A DNA stretch of 5,421 nucleotides from Pseudomonadales bacterium. Its GTDB lineage: Bacteria; Pseudomonadota; Gammaproteobacteria; Pseudomonadales; Pseudohongiellaceae. The translations under genes and the position numbers were made by a program. Shown one piece after another: positions 1-5,421 of the stretch (position 1 is its first letter; each line of letters starts with the position of its first letter). Location of the stretch: contig JAITMI010000129.1 of NCBI GenBank assembly GCA_031277435.1, positions 1-5,421 of the forward strand, given 5' to 3'. The notes under the pieces were generated by a model. It was not told the DNA's origin and searched no databases. It saw only the letters and a program-made list of their open reading frames with translations.

Positions 1-70
1 GCTGAGACACGCTGCAAGTACATCCCTGTACGCTCCTTTCCAGCCATCCCTGGCTTCCAAGGGTCTCAGC
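1..70. repeat. Structured intergenic repeat with outer stem and two TCCC-loop hairpins
   Basis: The outer arms GCTGAGAC (1-8) and GTCTCAGC (63-70) are perfectly complementary. Between them lie two small hairpins with the same TCCC loop: GTACA/TGTAC at 18-31 and AGCCA/TGGCT at 42-55. CCTT (35-38) can also pair with AAGG (59-62), extending the second hairpin. Together they would fold as a multi-branch structure on either strand. The element lies downstream of glnS, in the non-coding stretch before whatever gene is left of the window. The left arm begins at base 1, so the element may continue outside. Small dispersed intergenic repeats with such loops occur in many proteobacteria; membership of a known family is from memory and not tested. 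I see no mobile gene or T-tract that would make it a simple terminator. Confidence 0.6.
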
Positions 71-153
71 TAGCGGCCTGCCCGCGCCGGCTTTCAGTCC
101 GCAAAATCAATTTACGCGCAACTATTTTTTACTGCTTGTAAATCTCAAAATCT
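71..153. other. Non-coding stretch downstream of glnS
   Basis: I see no gene here. An imperfect GC-rich hairpin can form between AGCGGC (72-77) and GCCGGCT (86-92), with one bulged base and followed by only three Ts on the plus strand. It could be a weak terminator for a plus-strand gene left of the window, but it is not convincing. A run of six Ts at 125-130 has no hairpin before it. Downstream of the glnS stop on the minus strand I found no canonical intrinsic terminator. Confidence 0.35.
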
Positions 154-1842
154 CTAAGCGTTCTGCATCTTCGCCCAGCTATCCCGCAGGCCGATGGTGA
201 GGTTGAATACCAGCGCGCCGGGTTTGCTATCGAAACGGTCGGCGCAGAAATAACCTTCGCGTTCAAATTGAAAACGATCTTCCGGTTCGGCGGCGCCGAG
301 GGCGAGTTCGGCGCAACAGCCGTACAGTATTTTGAGCGAATCGGGGTTGAGATGTTCGCGGTAGTCGCCACCGGCGGCGTCGGGGTTTTCGTGGTTGAAC
401 AAGCGGTCATATAAACGCACTTCCACCGGCACGTTGTGGGTGGCGCTGACCCAATGAATTACGCCCTTGACCTTGCGGCCTTCGGGGTTGGCGCCGAGCG
501 TGGCGAGGTCGCAGGAGCAGCGCAGTTCCACTACTTCGCCGTCGTTGTTTTTGACCACTTCGTCGCAGCGGATGACGTAAGCGCCGCGCAGGCGTACTTC
601 GCCGCCGGGAATCAGGCGTTTGTAGCCGGCGGGCGGGATTTCCTCGAAATCGCTACGGTCGATGTAGAGTTCCTGGGTGAAAGCAACCAAGCGTTCTCCC
701 ATTGCTGGATCCTTGGGGTGGCGCGCGAGGGAAATTTGCTCCACCTGCGCTTGCGGGTAATTGCTCAGCACGACCTTGAGCGGACGCAATACGCACATGG
801 CGCGCGGCGCGGTGCGGTCGAGGTCTTCGCGCAGGCAGTGTTCCATCATGCTGACATCAACCACCGAGTTGGCTTTGGTGACGCCAACCATGTCGCACAG
901 ATTGCGGATCGAAGCAGGCGTGTAGCCGCGGCGGCGCAGTCCTTCGAGCGTGGGCATACGCGGGTCGTTCCAGCCTTTTACCAGTTTTTCGTCCACCAGT
1001 TGCTTGAGCTTGCGCTTGCTCATTACGGTGTAGTTGAAATTGAGCCGCGCGAATTCGATTTGCTGGGGATGGGCTGGCACTTCCAATTGTTCCAGAATCC
1101 AGTCGTAAAGCGGGCGATGGTCCTCGAATTCCAGCGTGCACAGCGAGTGCGTGATTTGTTCCAGCGCGTCGGAAATGCAGTGGGTGTAATCGTACATCGG
1201 GTAGATGCACCACTTGCCGCCGGTCTGGTGATGCTCCTGGTGGCGGATACGGTAGAGCACCGGGTCGCGCATGTTGATGTTGGGCGCGGCCATGTCGATC
1301 TTGGCGCGCAGGGTGTAGGCGCCGTCGGGGAATTCGCCGGCGCGCATACGGCGGAAAAGTTCCAGATTGGCGTCGATCGAACGTTCACGATCGGGGCTGT
1401 CGCGGCCAGGCTCGGTGAGCGTGCCGCGATATTCGCGCGCCTGTTCCGGCGTGAGGCTGCACACGTAGGCTTTGCCTTGTTCGATCAAGGCTACCGCGTA
1501 GTCATGCAATTGTTCGAAATAATCCGAGGCGTAGAACAAACGGTCTTCCCAATCGAAACCGAGCCATTTGATGCTGGCCTTGATCGACTCGACGAATTCG
1601 AGGTTTTCCTTTTCAGGGTTGGTATCGTCGAAACGCAGGTTGCACTTGCCGCCAAATTTTTGCGCGGTGCCAAAATTGAGGCAGATCGACTTGGCGTGGC
1701 CGATGTGCAGATAGCCGTTCGGTTCCGGCGGAAAACGGGTGTGCACGCGGCCGCCGTTCTTGCCCTGTTCCAGATCACGCACAATGATCTGGTGGATGAA
1801 ATTGGCGGGCGGGGTAATGGAAGTGGCGCTGGTATCGGACAT
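154..1842 (-). CDS. glnS: Glutaminyl-tRNA synthetase (GlnRS)
   Basis: This cytoplasmic class I aminoacyl-tRNA synthetase charges tRNA-Gln with glutamine using ATP. The 562-residue product is close to the roughly 554 residues of E. coli GlnS. The N-terminal Rossmann fold carries the signature [14 protein letters not shown], with HIGH at residues 46-49. The KMSKS-type loop appears as VMSKRK, with MSK at 274-276. The dimer-like catalytic insert and the acceptor-binding region lie between them, and the C-terminal third is the two-barrel anticodon-binding part. The ATG at 1842 (protein start MSDTSATS) is chosen because a strong promoter lies just upstream and an in-frame ATG at 1896 falls inside its -35 box. 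No clear Shine-Dalgarno sequence precedes the ATG. The stop is TAG. The gene is divergent from ppiB, complete and apparently intact. Confident from whole-length resemblance to the family. Confidence 0.96.
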   Translation of the reverse strand: MSDTSATSITPPANFIHQIIVRDLEQGKNGGRVHTRFPPEPNGYLHIGHAKSICLNFGTAQKFGGKCNLRFDDTNPEKENLEFVESIKASIKWLGFDWEDRLFYASDYFEQLHDYAVALIEQGKAYVCSLTPEQAREYRGTLTEPGRDSPDRERSIDANLELFRRMRAGEFPDGAYTLRAKIDMAAPNINMRDPVLYRIRHQEHHQTGGKWCIYPMYDYTHCISDALEQITHSLCTLEFEDHRPLYDWILEQLEVPAHPQQIEFARLNFNYTVMSKRKLKQLVDEKLVKGWNDPRMPTLEGLRRRGYTPASIRNLCDMVGVTKANSVVDVSMMEHCLREDLDRTAPRAMCVLRPLKVVLSNYPQAQVEQISLARHPKDPAMGERLVAFTQELYIDRSDFEEIPPAGYKRLIPGGEVRLRGAYVIRCDEVVKNNDGEVVELRCSCDLATLGANPEGRKVKGVIHWVSATHNVPVEVRLYDRLFNHENPDAAGGDYREHLNPDSLKILYGCCAELALGAAEPEDRFQFEREGYFCADRFDSKPGALVFNLTIGLRDSWAKMQNA

Positions 1843-1872
1843 GGCGGCTTTATGGGCTGAAATGAAGCGCGT

Positions 1873-1901
1873 ATTATAGCCAGCTTGCCCGGCCATGTCA
1901 G
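1873..1901 (-). promoter_or_regulatory. Sigma70-type promoter of glnS
   Basis: Read on the minus strand, a -35 box CTGACA (1901-1896, five of six consensus bases) is separated by exactly 17 nt from a perfect -10 box TATAAT (1878-1873). Transcription would begin near 1866, leaving a leader of about 24 nt before the glnS ATG at 1842. The match in both boxes and spacing is much better than expected by chance in this GC-rich DNA. On the plus strand the same place offers TATTAT (1872-1877), a possible -10 for ppiB, but its -35 partner (TTTATG, 1849-1854) is poor. The ppiB promoter is therefore uncertain. Confidence 0.72.
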
Positions 1902-1909
1902 AGCCGGGC
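1887..1909. repeat. 7-bp inverted repeat over the glnS -35 region
   Basis: GCCCGGC (1887-1893) and GCCGGGC (1903-1909) are perfect inverted copies separated by 9 nt. They flank and partly cover the -35 element of the glnS promoter and lie just upstream of ppiB. On a ppiB transcript starting further left this would be a 5' leader hairpin. It could equally be a repressor site or a chance GC-rich palindrome. Confidence 0.35.
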
Positions 1910-1925
1910 CAGTACGGAAAATTTC

Positions 1926-2435
1926 ATGATTACTCTGCATACCAACCAAGGCGACATCGTGCTCGAACTTGATTTCGCCAAGGCGCCGCTCAGCGCCGCC
2001 AACTTTCTGCAATATGCCCGCGAAGGCCACTACGACGGCACGATTTTCCACCGCGTGATCGACGATTTCATGATCCAGGGCGGCGGTTTCGACGCCGATA
2101 TGAGGCAGAAAGAAGCCCGCGCGCCGATCACCAACGAGGCCGACAACGGCCTGCGCAACGACAAAGGCAGCATCGCCATGGCGCGCACCATGGAGCCGCA
2201 TTCGGCGTCCTGCCAGTTTTTCATCAACCTCACGGACAACAACTTCCTCAATCACACGGGCAAGAATCCACGCGGCTGGGGCTACGCGGTGTTCGGCAAG
2301 GTGATTGAGGGCATGGACGTGGTGGACAAGATCAGGGGCGTCAAGACCGGCTCCAGAGCGGGCCACCAGGACGTGCCGAAGGAAAATATCGTCATCAATT
2401 CCGTCAGCATCGATGACAGCAAGCTGCCCGCCTGA
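1926..2435 (+). CDS. ppiB: Cytoplasmic cyclophilin-type peptidyl-prolyl cis-trans isomerase B
   Basis: The enzyme isomerises peptide bonds preceding proline and assists protein folding. The 169-residue product aligns along its full length with PpiB of E. coli (about 164 residues). The cyclophilin core motif [15 protein letters not shown] is at residues 41-55, with the catalytic arginine R43 and Q51 of the active site. A second active-site segment, [17 protein letters not shown], spans 85-101. The C-terminal [20 protein letters not shown] is also typical. There is no signal peptide, which points to the cytoplasmic B form rather than periplasmic PpiA. A weak GGA at 1916-1918 sits 7 nt before the ATG. 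The last 23 nt overlap the start of lpxH, and an intrinsic terminator begins 38 nt after the TGA stop. Confidence 0.95.
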   Translation: MITLHTNQGDIVLELDFAKAPLSAANFLQYAREGHYDGTIFHRVIDDFMIQGGGFDADMRQKEARAPITNEADNGLRNDKGSIAMARTMEPHSASCQFFINLTDNNFLNHTGKNPRGWGYAVFGKVIEGMDVVDKIRGVKTGSRAGHQDVPKENIVINSVSIDDSKLPA

Positions 2436-3162
2436 CACTCTGCTGCTGATCGCCGATCTGCATCTGAGCCCGCAAAGGCCCGAGTTGACGCGGGCCTTTT
2501 TGCGTTTTCTGGATGAGCAGGCCAAGGGCGCGCAAGCGCTATATATTCTCGGCGATTTCGCCGACGCCTGGATCGGCGACGATGACGACACTCCGCTTTA
2601 CGCCGAACTAGCCGCCGCGCTGCACCACCTCAGCACGAGTGGCACGGCGATATTTTTTCTGCACGGCAACCGCGACTTTCTGCTCGGCCAAGACTACGCC
2701 GCATCTTGCGGCGCGCGCCTGCTCGACGAACCGCTACGCCTCAGCCATTTAGGTCAAGACTATTTACTTTTGCACGGTGACATCCTCTGCACCCGCGACA
2801 GCGCCTACCTCGCCTTCCGCCAGCAAGTACGCGCCCCCGCCTGGCAACGCGATTTTCTCAGCAAACTCTTAGCCGAACGCCGCGCCTTCGCCGCCGCCGC
2901 CCGCGCGCAAAGCAAAAGCATGAGCAGCAACAAAGCGCAAGACATCATGGATGTAACGCCAGAGGCGGTGCTGGATCTGATGCAAGAACAAGGCGTCACA
3001 ACCCTGATCCACGGCCACACGCATCGACCCAAGGTGCATGAGTTCAAGCTGCACGGCTCCCCCGCGCGGCGCATCGTGCTCGGCGATTGGCGAGAGCATG
3101 AAACCTGGTATGCGCGAATTGATGCGGCGGGGGTGAGCTTGGAGAGGTTTGTTTATGGCTGA
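2413..3162 (+). CDS. lpxH: UDP-2,3-diacylglucosamine pyrophosphatase (lipid A synthesis)
   Basis: LpxH hydrolyses UDP-2,3-diacylglucosamine to lipid X and UMP, a step of lipid A synthesis at the inner membrane, using a Mn-type dimetal calcineurin-like site. All five metal-site motifs are visible in the 249-residue product: ADLH at 14-17, [11 protein letters not shown] at 47-57, GNRDF at 85-89, HGD at 121-123 and GHTHRP at 201-206. The stretch [15 protein letters not shown] (167-181) also matches LpxH. Length is close to E. coli LpxH (240). The ATG at 2413 is the only conventional in-frame start giving a normal length. It lies inside ppiB (23-nt overlap) with no good Shine-Dalgarno, suggesting translational coupling. 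The frame is also open upstream to 2305, but that part simply reads ppiB in the wrong frame. Codons 21-30 contain a strong terminator-like hairpin. Confidence 0.93.
   Translation: MTASCPPDTLLLIADLHLSPQRPELTRAFLRFLDEQAKGAQALYILGDFADAWIGDDDDTPLYAELAAALHHLSTSGTAIFFLHGNRDFLLGQDYAASCGARLLDEPLRLSHLGQDYLLLHGDILCTRDSAYLAFRQQVRAPAWQRDFLSKLLAERRAFAAAARAQSKSMSSNKAQDIMDVTPEAVLDLMQEQGVTTLIHGHTHRPKVHEFKLHGSPARRIVLGDWREHETWYARIDAAGVSLERFVYG
2474..2501 (+). terminator. Intrinsic terminator of ppiB inside the lpxH coding region
   Basis: AAAGGCCCG (2474-2482) and CGGGCCTTT (2491-2499) form a perfect 9-bp stem with an 8-nt loop (2483-2490). The stem ends in a T-tract of five (2497-2501). CGC (2471-2473) and GCG (2502-2504) could add three outer pairs across a TT bulge. 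The hairpin starts 38 nt after the ppiB stop, a normal distance for a terminator, yet it is about 20 codons into lpxH. It would cut lpxH transcription unless ribosomes translating lpxH cover it. The structure is seen directly; termination activity is inferred. Confidence 0.7.
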
Positions 3163-3188
3163 AGAGGGCTGGACGAGAGGGGATTGCG

Positions 3189-3248
3189 CAGCGCTGGACA
3201 GTAATTACAAGTTAGGCGATATTTCAACCCAGAATAATTCCAGCGCTG
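3189..3248. repeat. Paired CAGCGCTG palindromes (10-bp inverted repeat)
   Basis: CAGCGCTGGA (3189-3198) and TCCAGCGCTG (3239-3248) are a perfect 10-bp inverted pair with a 40-nt gap. Because CAGCGCTG is itself a palindrome, the two sites can also be read as repeated binding sites. Their centres are 52 bp apart, close to five helical turns. Another palindrome, GTAATTAC (3201-3208), lies between them. The right copy ends 43 nt before the SHOCT gene at 3292. No T-tract follows, so it is not a standard terminator for lpxH. A pair of operator sites or a long-loop hairpin are both possible. Confidence 0.45.
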
Positions 3249-3282
3249 AAATGGTGCTAGTCATATAACTATACACGGGGAG
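3246..3282 (+). promoter_or_regulatory. Possible weak promoter and clear ribosome binding site of the first SHOCT gene
   Basis: CTGAAA (3246-3251) and TATACA (3270-3275) could act as -35 and -10 boxes with an 18-nt spacer; the match is only fair. GGGAG (3278-3282) is a good Shine-Dalgarno sequence 9 nt before the ATG at 3292. It favours that ATG over the next one at 3301. GCTAGTCA (3256-3263) and ATAACTATA (3265-3273) recur before the second SHOCT gene. Confidence 0.35.
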
Positions 3283-3291
3283 AAAAATCAG

Positions 3292-3678
3292 ATGGGTGGT
3301 ATGAACTCAGTGGGGTTATTAATAATAATCCTCTTTGTCGTTGTGGGCATTCCTATTGCGCTGTCACTTAGGCCCAGTCCAAATGAGATCGCAAACACGT
3401 TCAAGTTCCGCACCATCGTATATATCATTCTTGCTCTGCTTCCTATCCCGCTGCTGTGGCTCATAACACTGCCTTTATTTTTATATTTGGCTTATAGAAC
3501 CTATATTTATGGAAAGCCGTCCGACCACCCTTCATTGAGGCCGCCGCCCTCAACACTCAAGATCGCGGAAGAAATTGAAACGCTTCACAGACTTTTCACC
3601 AATGGCGTACTGTCAGAGAGGGAGTTTCAAGTGCAAAAGACGCGGTTACTTGGCGCAATGGCCAAGTCTAAAAGTTAA
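3292..3678 (+). CDS. Small membrane protein with one C-terminal SHOCT domain
   Basis: This 128-residue protein has two likely membrane segments, about residues 7-26 and 42-68 (the second rich in I, L, P and W). A proline-rich linker at 80-88 follows. Residues 92-120 (IAEEIETLHRLFTNGVLSER and onward to QKTRLL) form a SHOCT domain. This is a short helical domain of about 30 residues at the C-termini of many bacterial proteins, of unproven function and often suggested to mediate oligomerisation. The start is set by GGGAG 9 nt upstream. The segment from PSPNEIANTFK to the end of the second membrane segment resembles the next gene's N-terminus closely, so the two are tandem paralogs. The extra N-terminal membrane segment is missing from the neighbour. 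Base composition is clearly AT-richer than lpxH. No specific function can be assigned. Confidence 0.82.
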   Translation: MGGMNSVGLLIIILFVVVGIPIALSLRPSPNEIANTFKFRTIVYIILALLPIPLLWLITLPLFLYLAYRTYIYGKPSDHPSLRPPPSTLKIAEEIETLHRLFTNGVLSEREFQVQKTRLLGAMAKSKS

Positions 3679-3697
3679 AGATATTCCCCTAGTCCTG

Positions 3698-3729
3698 GCT
3701 AGTCAGACTGCGTTCAATACATAACTATA
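3698..3729 (+). promoter_or_regulatory. Leader motifs shared by the two SHOCT genes
   Basis: GCTAGTCA (3698-3705) and ATAACTATA (3721-3729) also occur, in the same order, before the first SHOCT gene (3256-3263 and 3265-3273). In both cases a GAGAAAA-type purine run then leads to the ATG. The spacing between the two motifs differs, 1 nt in the first copy and 15 nt here. CTAGTC is additionally repeated at 3689-3694 and 3699-3704. This suggests the upstream region was copied with the gene, then diverged. The AT-rich motif may be part of a promoter; that is inference. Confidence 0.4.
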
Positions 3730-3738
3730 GAGAAAATC

Positions 3739-4302
3739 ATGACGGATATATTTAAACCAGCGCCTGATGAAGTCGCCAATACGTTCAAGCCCCGCACCGT
3801 CGTATTCATTATCCTTGGCCTAATCATTCCAGTATGGATCATAACCCTGCCGTTATTTTGGTATTTTGCTTACAAATCTTATATCGCTGGAGAGCTTCAA
3901 GAGCAGCCCTCATCGGGTTTGCCGCCTTCACTCAAAGTTGTGGAAGAAATTGAAACGCTGCATACGCTCTTCATCAATGGCGCGCTGTCAGAAGCTGAGT
4001 TCCAAGCGCAGAAAGCCCGCTTACTTGGTACGGCGGCGCGCCCTAATTCACTCAAAGTCGCGGATGAAATCGAAGCCTTTCACCAGCTCACCATCAATGG
4101 CGCGCTGTCAGAAGCCGAGTTCCAAAAGCACAAAGCACGGCTACTAGGCCCAGCAACCAAGGCTAATTCTTCCAGCACTTTGGATGAAATTGAGGCTCTG
4201 CATAAACTCTACACCAACGGCGTGCTGTCAGAGCCAGAATTCCAAGCGCAGAAGACTCGCTTACTTGCTAAGGCGACAACATCACGGAACGGCATGTTAT
4301 GA
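3739..4302 (+). CDS. Membrane protein with three tandem SHOCT domains
   Basis: The 187-residue product begins with a short cytoplasm-like segment, PAPDEVANTFKPRT (7-20), and one hydrophobic stretch at about 21-45. Three SHOCT units follow at about 68-96, 108-136 and 148-176, spaced exactly 40 residues apart. Units 1 and 2 share INGALSEAEFQ and KARLLG. Unit 3 reads TNGVLSEPEFQAQKTRLL, closer to the single unit of the neighbouring paralog. SHOCT normally occurs once at a C-terminus, so three copies in a row are unusual. The ribosome site is weak (AGAGAAAA, 3729-3736). The gene starts 60 nt after its paralog's stop and may be co-transcribed with it. Function is unknown; membrane-anchored self-assembly or a multivalent scaffold is a guess from domain layout. 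Confidence 0.84.
   Translation: MTDIFKPAPDEVANTFKPRTVVFIILGLIIPVWIITLPLFWYFAYKSYIAGELQEQPSSGLPPSLKVVEEIETLHTLFINGALSEAEFQAQKARLLGTAARPNSLKVADEIEAFHQLTINGALSEAEFQKHKARLLGPATKANSSSTLDEIEALHKLYTNGVLSEPEFQAQKTRLLAKATTSRNGML
3931..4290 (+). repeat. Three tandem 120-bp repeats encoding SHOCT units
   Basis: Units run 3931-4050, 4051-4170 and 4171-4290 with an exact 120-bp period and no indels. For example, GAAGAAAT at 3943, GATGAAAT at 4063 and GATGAAAT at 4183 line up, as do the CTGTCAGA cores. Units 1 and 2 share an identical 24-nt stretch (3972-3995 and 4092-4115). By hand alignment they match at 28 of 40 residues. Unit 3 is more diverged. A fourth related unit, not in tandem, ends the neighbouring gene (from about 3555). 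Confidence 0.88.
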
Positions 4303-4386
4303 GCGCGATCGAGGTAGTGACGCCGCCTTCCTCAAGCGAATATCGATACCGCACTCTCTGAAAAGAGCCAAGCAAGGATACACGCC
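4303..4386. other. Convergent intergenic gap
   Basis: These 84 nt separate the stop of the triple-SHOCT gene from the stop of the minus-strand peptidase-like gene. The only structure seen is a weak CTCT/AGAG hairpin near 4355-4366 with a GAAA loop. No convincing bidirectional terminator is visible. Confidence 0.4.
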
Positions 4387-5421
4387 CTACAACTGAGCGG
4401 TTTCCTTGGCGGTAAAAACAAATTCGAGGCTTGGCCGTTCAGGCGGATCGATGCAGTCTACTTCGTAGCTGTTGCCTTGCCTGTCGTACAAGGTGATGCG
4501 TCTTGTTGCCAAACAGGCAGCGTGGAATTTGAAGAAATCATCTTCTTGCGGAGCAAAAAGTTGGAAATCACCTACGCGGACGATTTCAAGATCGTCTGGC
4601 AAGAATTTACATACGCGAGTATCAAAGATGATGTAGGCATCAAAAGTGGTAGCGCCTTGGAGAAGATTTTGGCAGTTTGAGTTATTAACGATATTCACTA
4701 CATCTCCCCTCAAATTCCGTAACAACGATGCGCTGTATGGCCGCGAGCTATTCATGACATCCAAGGCTACATTCCATCTGCTTGCTTCGTTGCTTGAGTT
4801 GAATATCGCATATATTTCATCGCCAAATTCAAGCTGGCGTAGTTCTTCGTAAAATTCGTTGGCGCTGTATTCGCCATTACCGCTGGCCAGGAATACATTT
4901 TGTCAGAATTGGTATATATCGCTCCCCGATTCTCGGGCGTGGACGTCGATCAGAAAGTTAAGAAAATAGCCGCAAGAGTAGGGCGCTTCGCCTCCCGTCA
5001 TGTCACTTATGCTACGATCTTGCAATAATCTCATGCAGGAATTGGCGTTCTTCGCCGCTGATGCCAGCAACTCCTTCAGGTCGCCGGTTGGTGAATTTCG
5101 GGTAAGGTAGAGGTGCGACATATATCTGGCGGCGCCCTCGCTTAGCCACGGTTCAAAACGCTCGCCACTCTGCTGGTAAAGAGCGCCATTCCACAAATGG
5201 AAGGTTTCGTGGGCCAGGGTCTCAATGGCTGAAGTGGAAAACTTCCCGTCTTGGTACCAGCCTTGACCGTATAAACGCGCATAGATGACTGAGTTTCTGC
5301 TGACATCCGCTTGGGAAGCTCTTGGTTGAACGTCAGGAAGAATGCTCAGCACCACTTGCGGCTGCGTTTGTAGCGCAATGCCAAGTCTGGAACTGTAAAA
5401 GGCGATGGCATCTTCGACGAG
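4387..5421 (-). pseudogene. Gluzincin-type zinc peptidase-like gene, 5' partial, interrupted by one in-frame TGA
   Basis: The gene enters from the right edge, so its start and any signal peptide are outside the window. The visible frame spans 345 codons. Visible residues 71-75 (5211-5197) are HETFH, followed by LWN and, with the glutamate 24 residues after the first histidine, WLSEGAARY. The HExxH pair plus a downstream E as third zinc ligand is the gluzincin pattern, and HETFHLWN resembles M61-type peptidases. Visible codon 173 (4905-4903) is TGA. The same frame then continues for 171 more residues to the stop at 4387-4389 with no other interruption. Around the break the protein reads DIYQF, stop, QNVFLASGNGEYSANEF; a TGG tryptophan codon one base away would restore it. 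Several cysteines (for example NSCM, YSCG, NCQN, VCKF, VDCI) hint at an exported protein. It may be a recent pseudogene, a sequence error or read-through; family identity is only moderately sure. Confidence 0.7.
4903..4905 (-). other. In-frame TGA codon in the peptidase-like gene
   Basis: On the plus strand the bases are TCA, giving TGA on the minus strand, followed by C (TGA-CAA). A single change to CCA would give TGG (Trp). UGA followed by C is known in E. coli as an inefficient stop context, so some read-through by tRNA-Trp is conceivable. No strong selenocysteine-insertion hairpin is visible just downstream. Confidence 0.8.

Noticed and set aside
125..130. T6 run as a terminator tail
   Set aside because: No stem precedes it on the plus strand, and on the minus strand it is an A-run after the glnS stop.
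436..1860. A 474-codon open frame on the plus strand, antisense to glnS
   Set aside because: It mirrors glnS codons; the composition is what a GC-biased gene produces on its opposite strand. The product resembles no known family and lacks a plausible start context, while GlnRS motifs on the minus strand are unmistakable.
1843..1896. Longer glnS with a start at 1896
   Set aside because: That ATG lies within the -35 box of the promoter, so it would not be in the transcript. The extra 18 residues do not look like family sequence.
2305..2412. Longer lpxH starting at 2305
   Set aside because: The added residues are ppiB read in a shifted frame. LpxH similarity begins just after the ATG at 2413, and the length is then normal.
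1491..2591. A 366-codon open frame on the minus strand spanning glnS, ppiB and part of lpxH
   Set aside because: It crosses three well-supported genes in wrong frames and its sequence is low-complexity shadow translation.
3866..4147. A second open frame within the triple-SHOCT gene
   Set aside because: It is a by-product of the 120-bp period, which is divisible by three and keeps off-frames open. The product is an arginine/serine-rich shadow.
4387..4764. A separate small gene starting at a TTG at 4764
   Set aside because: The frame is open upstream to 4902 and is the same frame as the peptidase part. There is no ribosome site, so it is better read as the C-terminal half of the interrupted gene.
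4866..4905. Selenocysteine insertion at the in-frame TGA
   Set aside because: Only short stems (GCC/GGC, GGCG/CGCC) can form just downstream, not a convincing bacterial SECIS. The position is not in the catalytic zinc motif, and a Trp codon one base away is a simpler explanation.

Overview
The window looks like a proteobacterial chromosome, most likely beta- or gammaproteobacterial. A glutaminyl-tRNA synthetase (GlnRS) gene is typical of those classes, and LpxH implies a Gram-negative cell that makes lipid A. The left part is GC-rich with strong third-position G/C bias; from about 3165 onward the DNA is visibly AT-richer. I cannot name a genus from the sequence alone.

Layout. Bases 1-70 hold a compact structured repeat: an outer 8-bp stem enclosing two small hairpins with the same TCCC loop. 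Bases 154-1842 (minus strand) are glnS. It is read from a near-consensus sigma70 promoter at about 1873-1901, inside the short divergent region shared with ppiB. On the plus strand ppiB (1926-2435) and lpxH (2413-3162) overlap by 23 nt. A textbook intrinsic terminator for ppiB lies inside the start of the lpxH coding sequence (2474-2501), so the two genes appear to be translationally overlapped but transcriptionally separable.

After lpxH the character changes to accessory DNA. A 129-nt gap carries two copies of the palindrome CAGCGCTG about five helical turns apart. Next come two tandem paralogous genes for small membrane proteins with SHOCT domains. The first (3292-3678) has one SHOCT unit. 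The second (3739-4302) has three, encoded by three tandem 120-bp DNA repeats in perfect register. The leaders of both genes share short motifs, so the upstream region was probably duplicated with the gene.

Convergent to these, on the minus strand, is a gene running off the right edge (4387-5421). It encodes a zinc-peptidase-like protein of the gluzincin type (HETFH, then WLSEG). Its frame is open from the window edge to 4387 except for a single in-frame TGA at 4903-4905. This could be a recent nonsense mutation, a sequence error or a read-through site.

The first three genes are housekeeping: translation, protein folding and lipid A synthesis. The SHOCT pair and the interrupted peptidase have no assignable pathway, and nothing shows directly that they work together. 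The points most worth following are the terminator inside lpxH, the triplicated SHOCT array and the single in-frame TGA.
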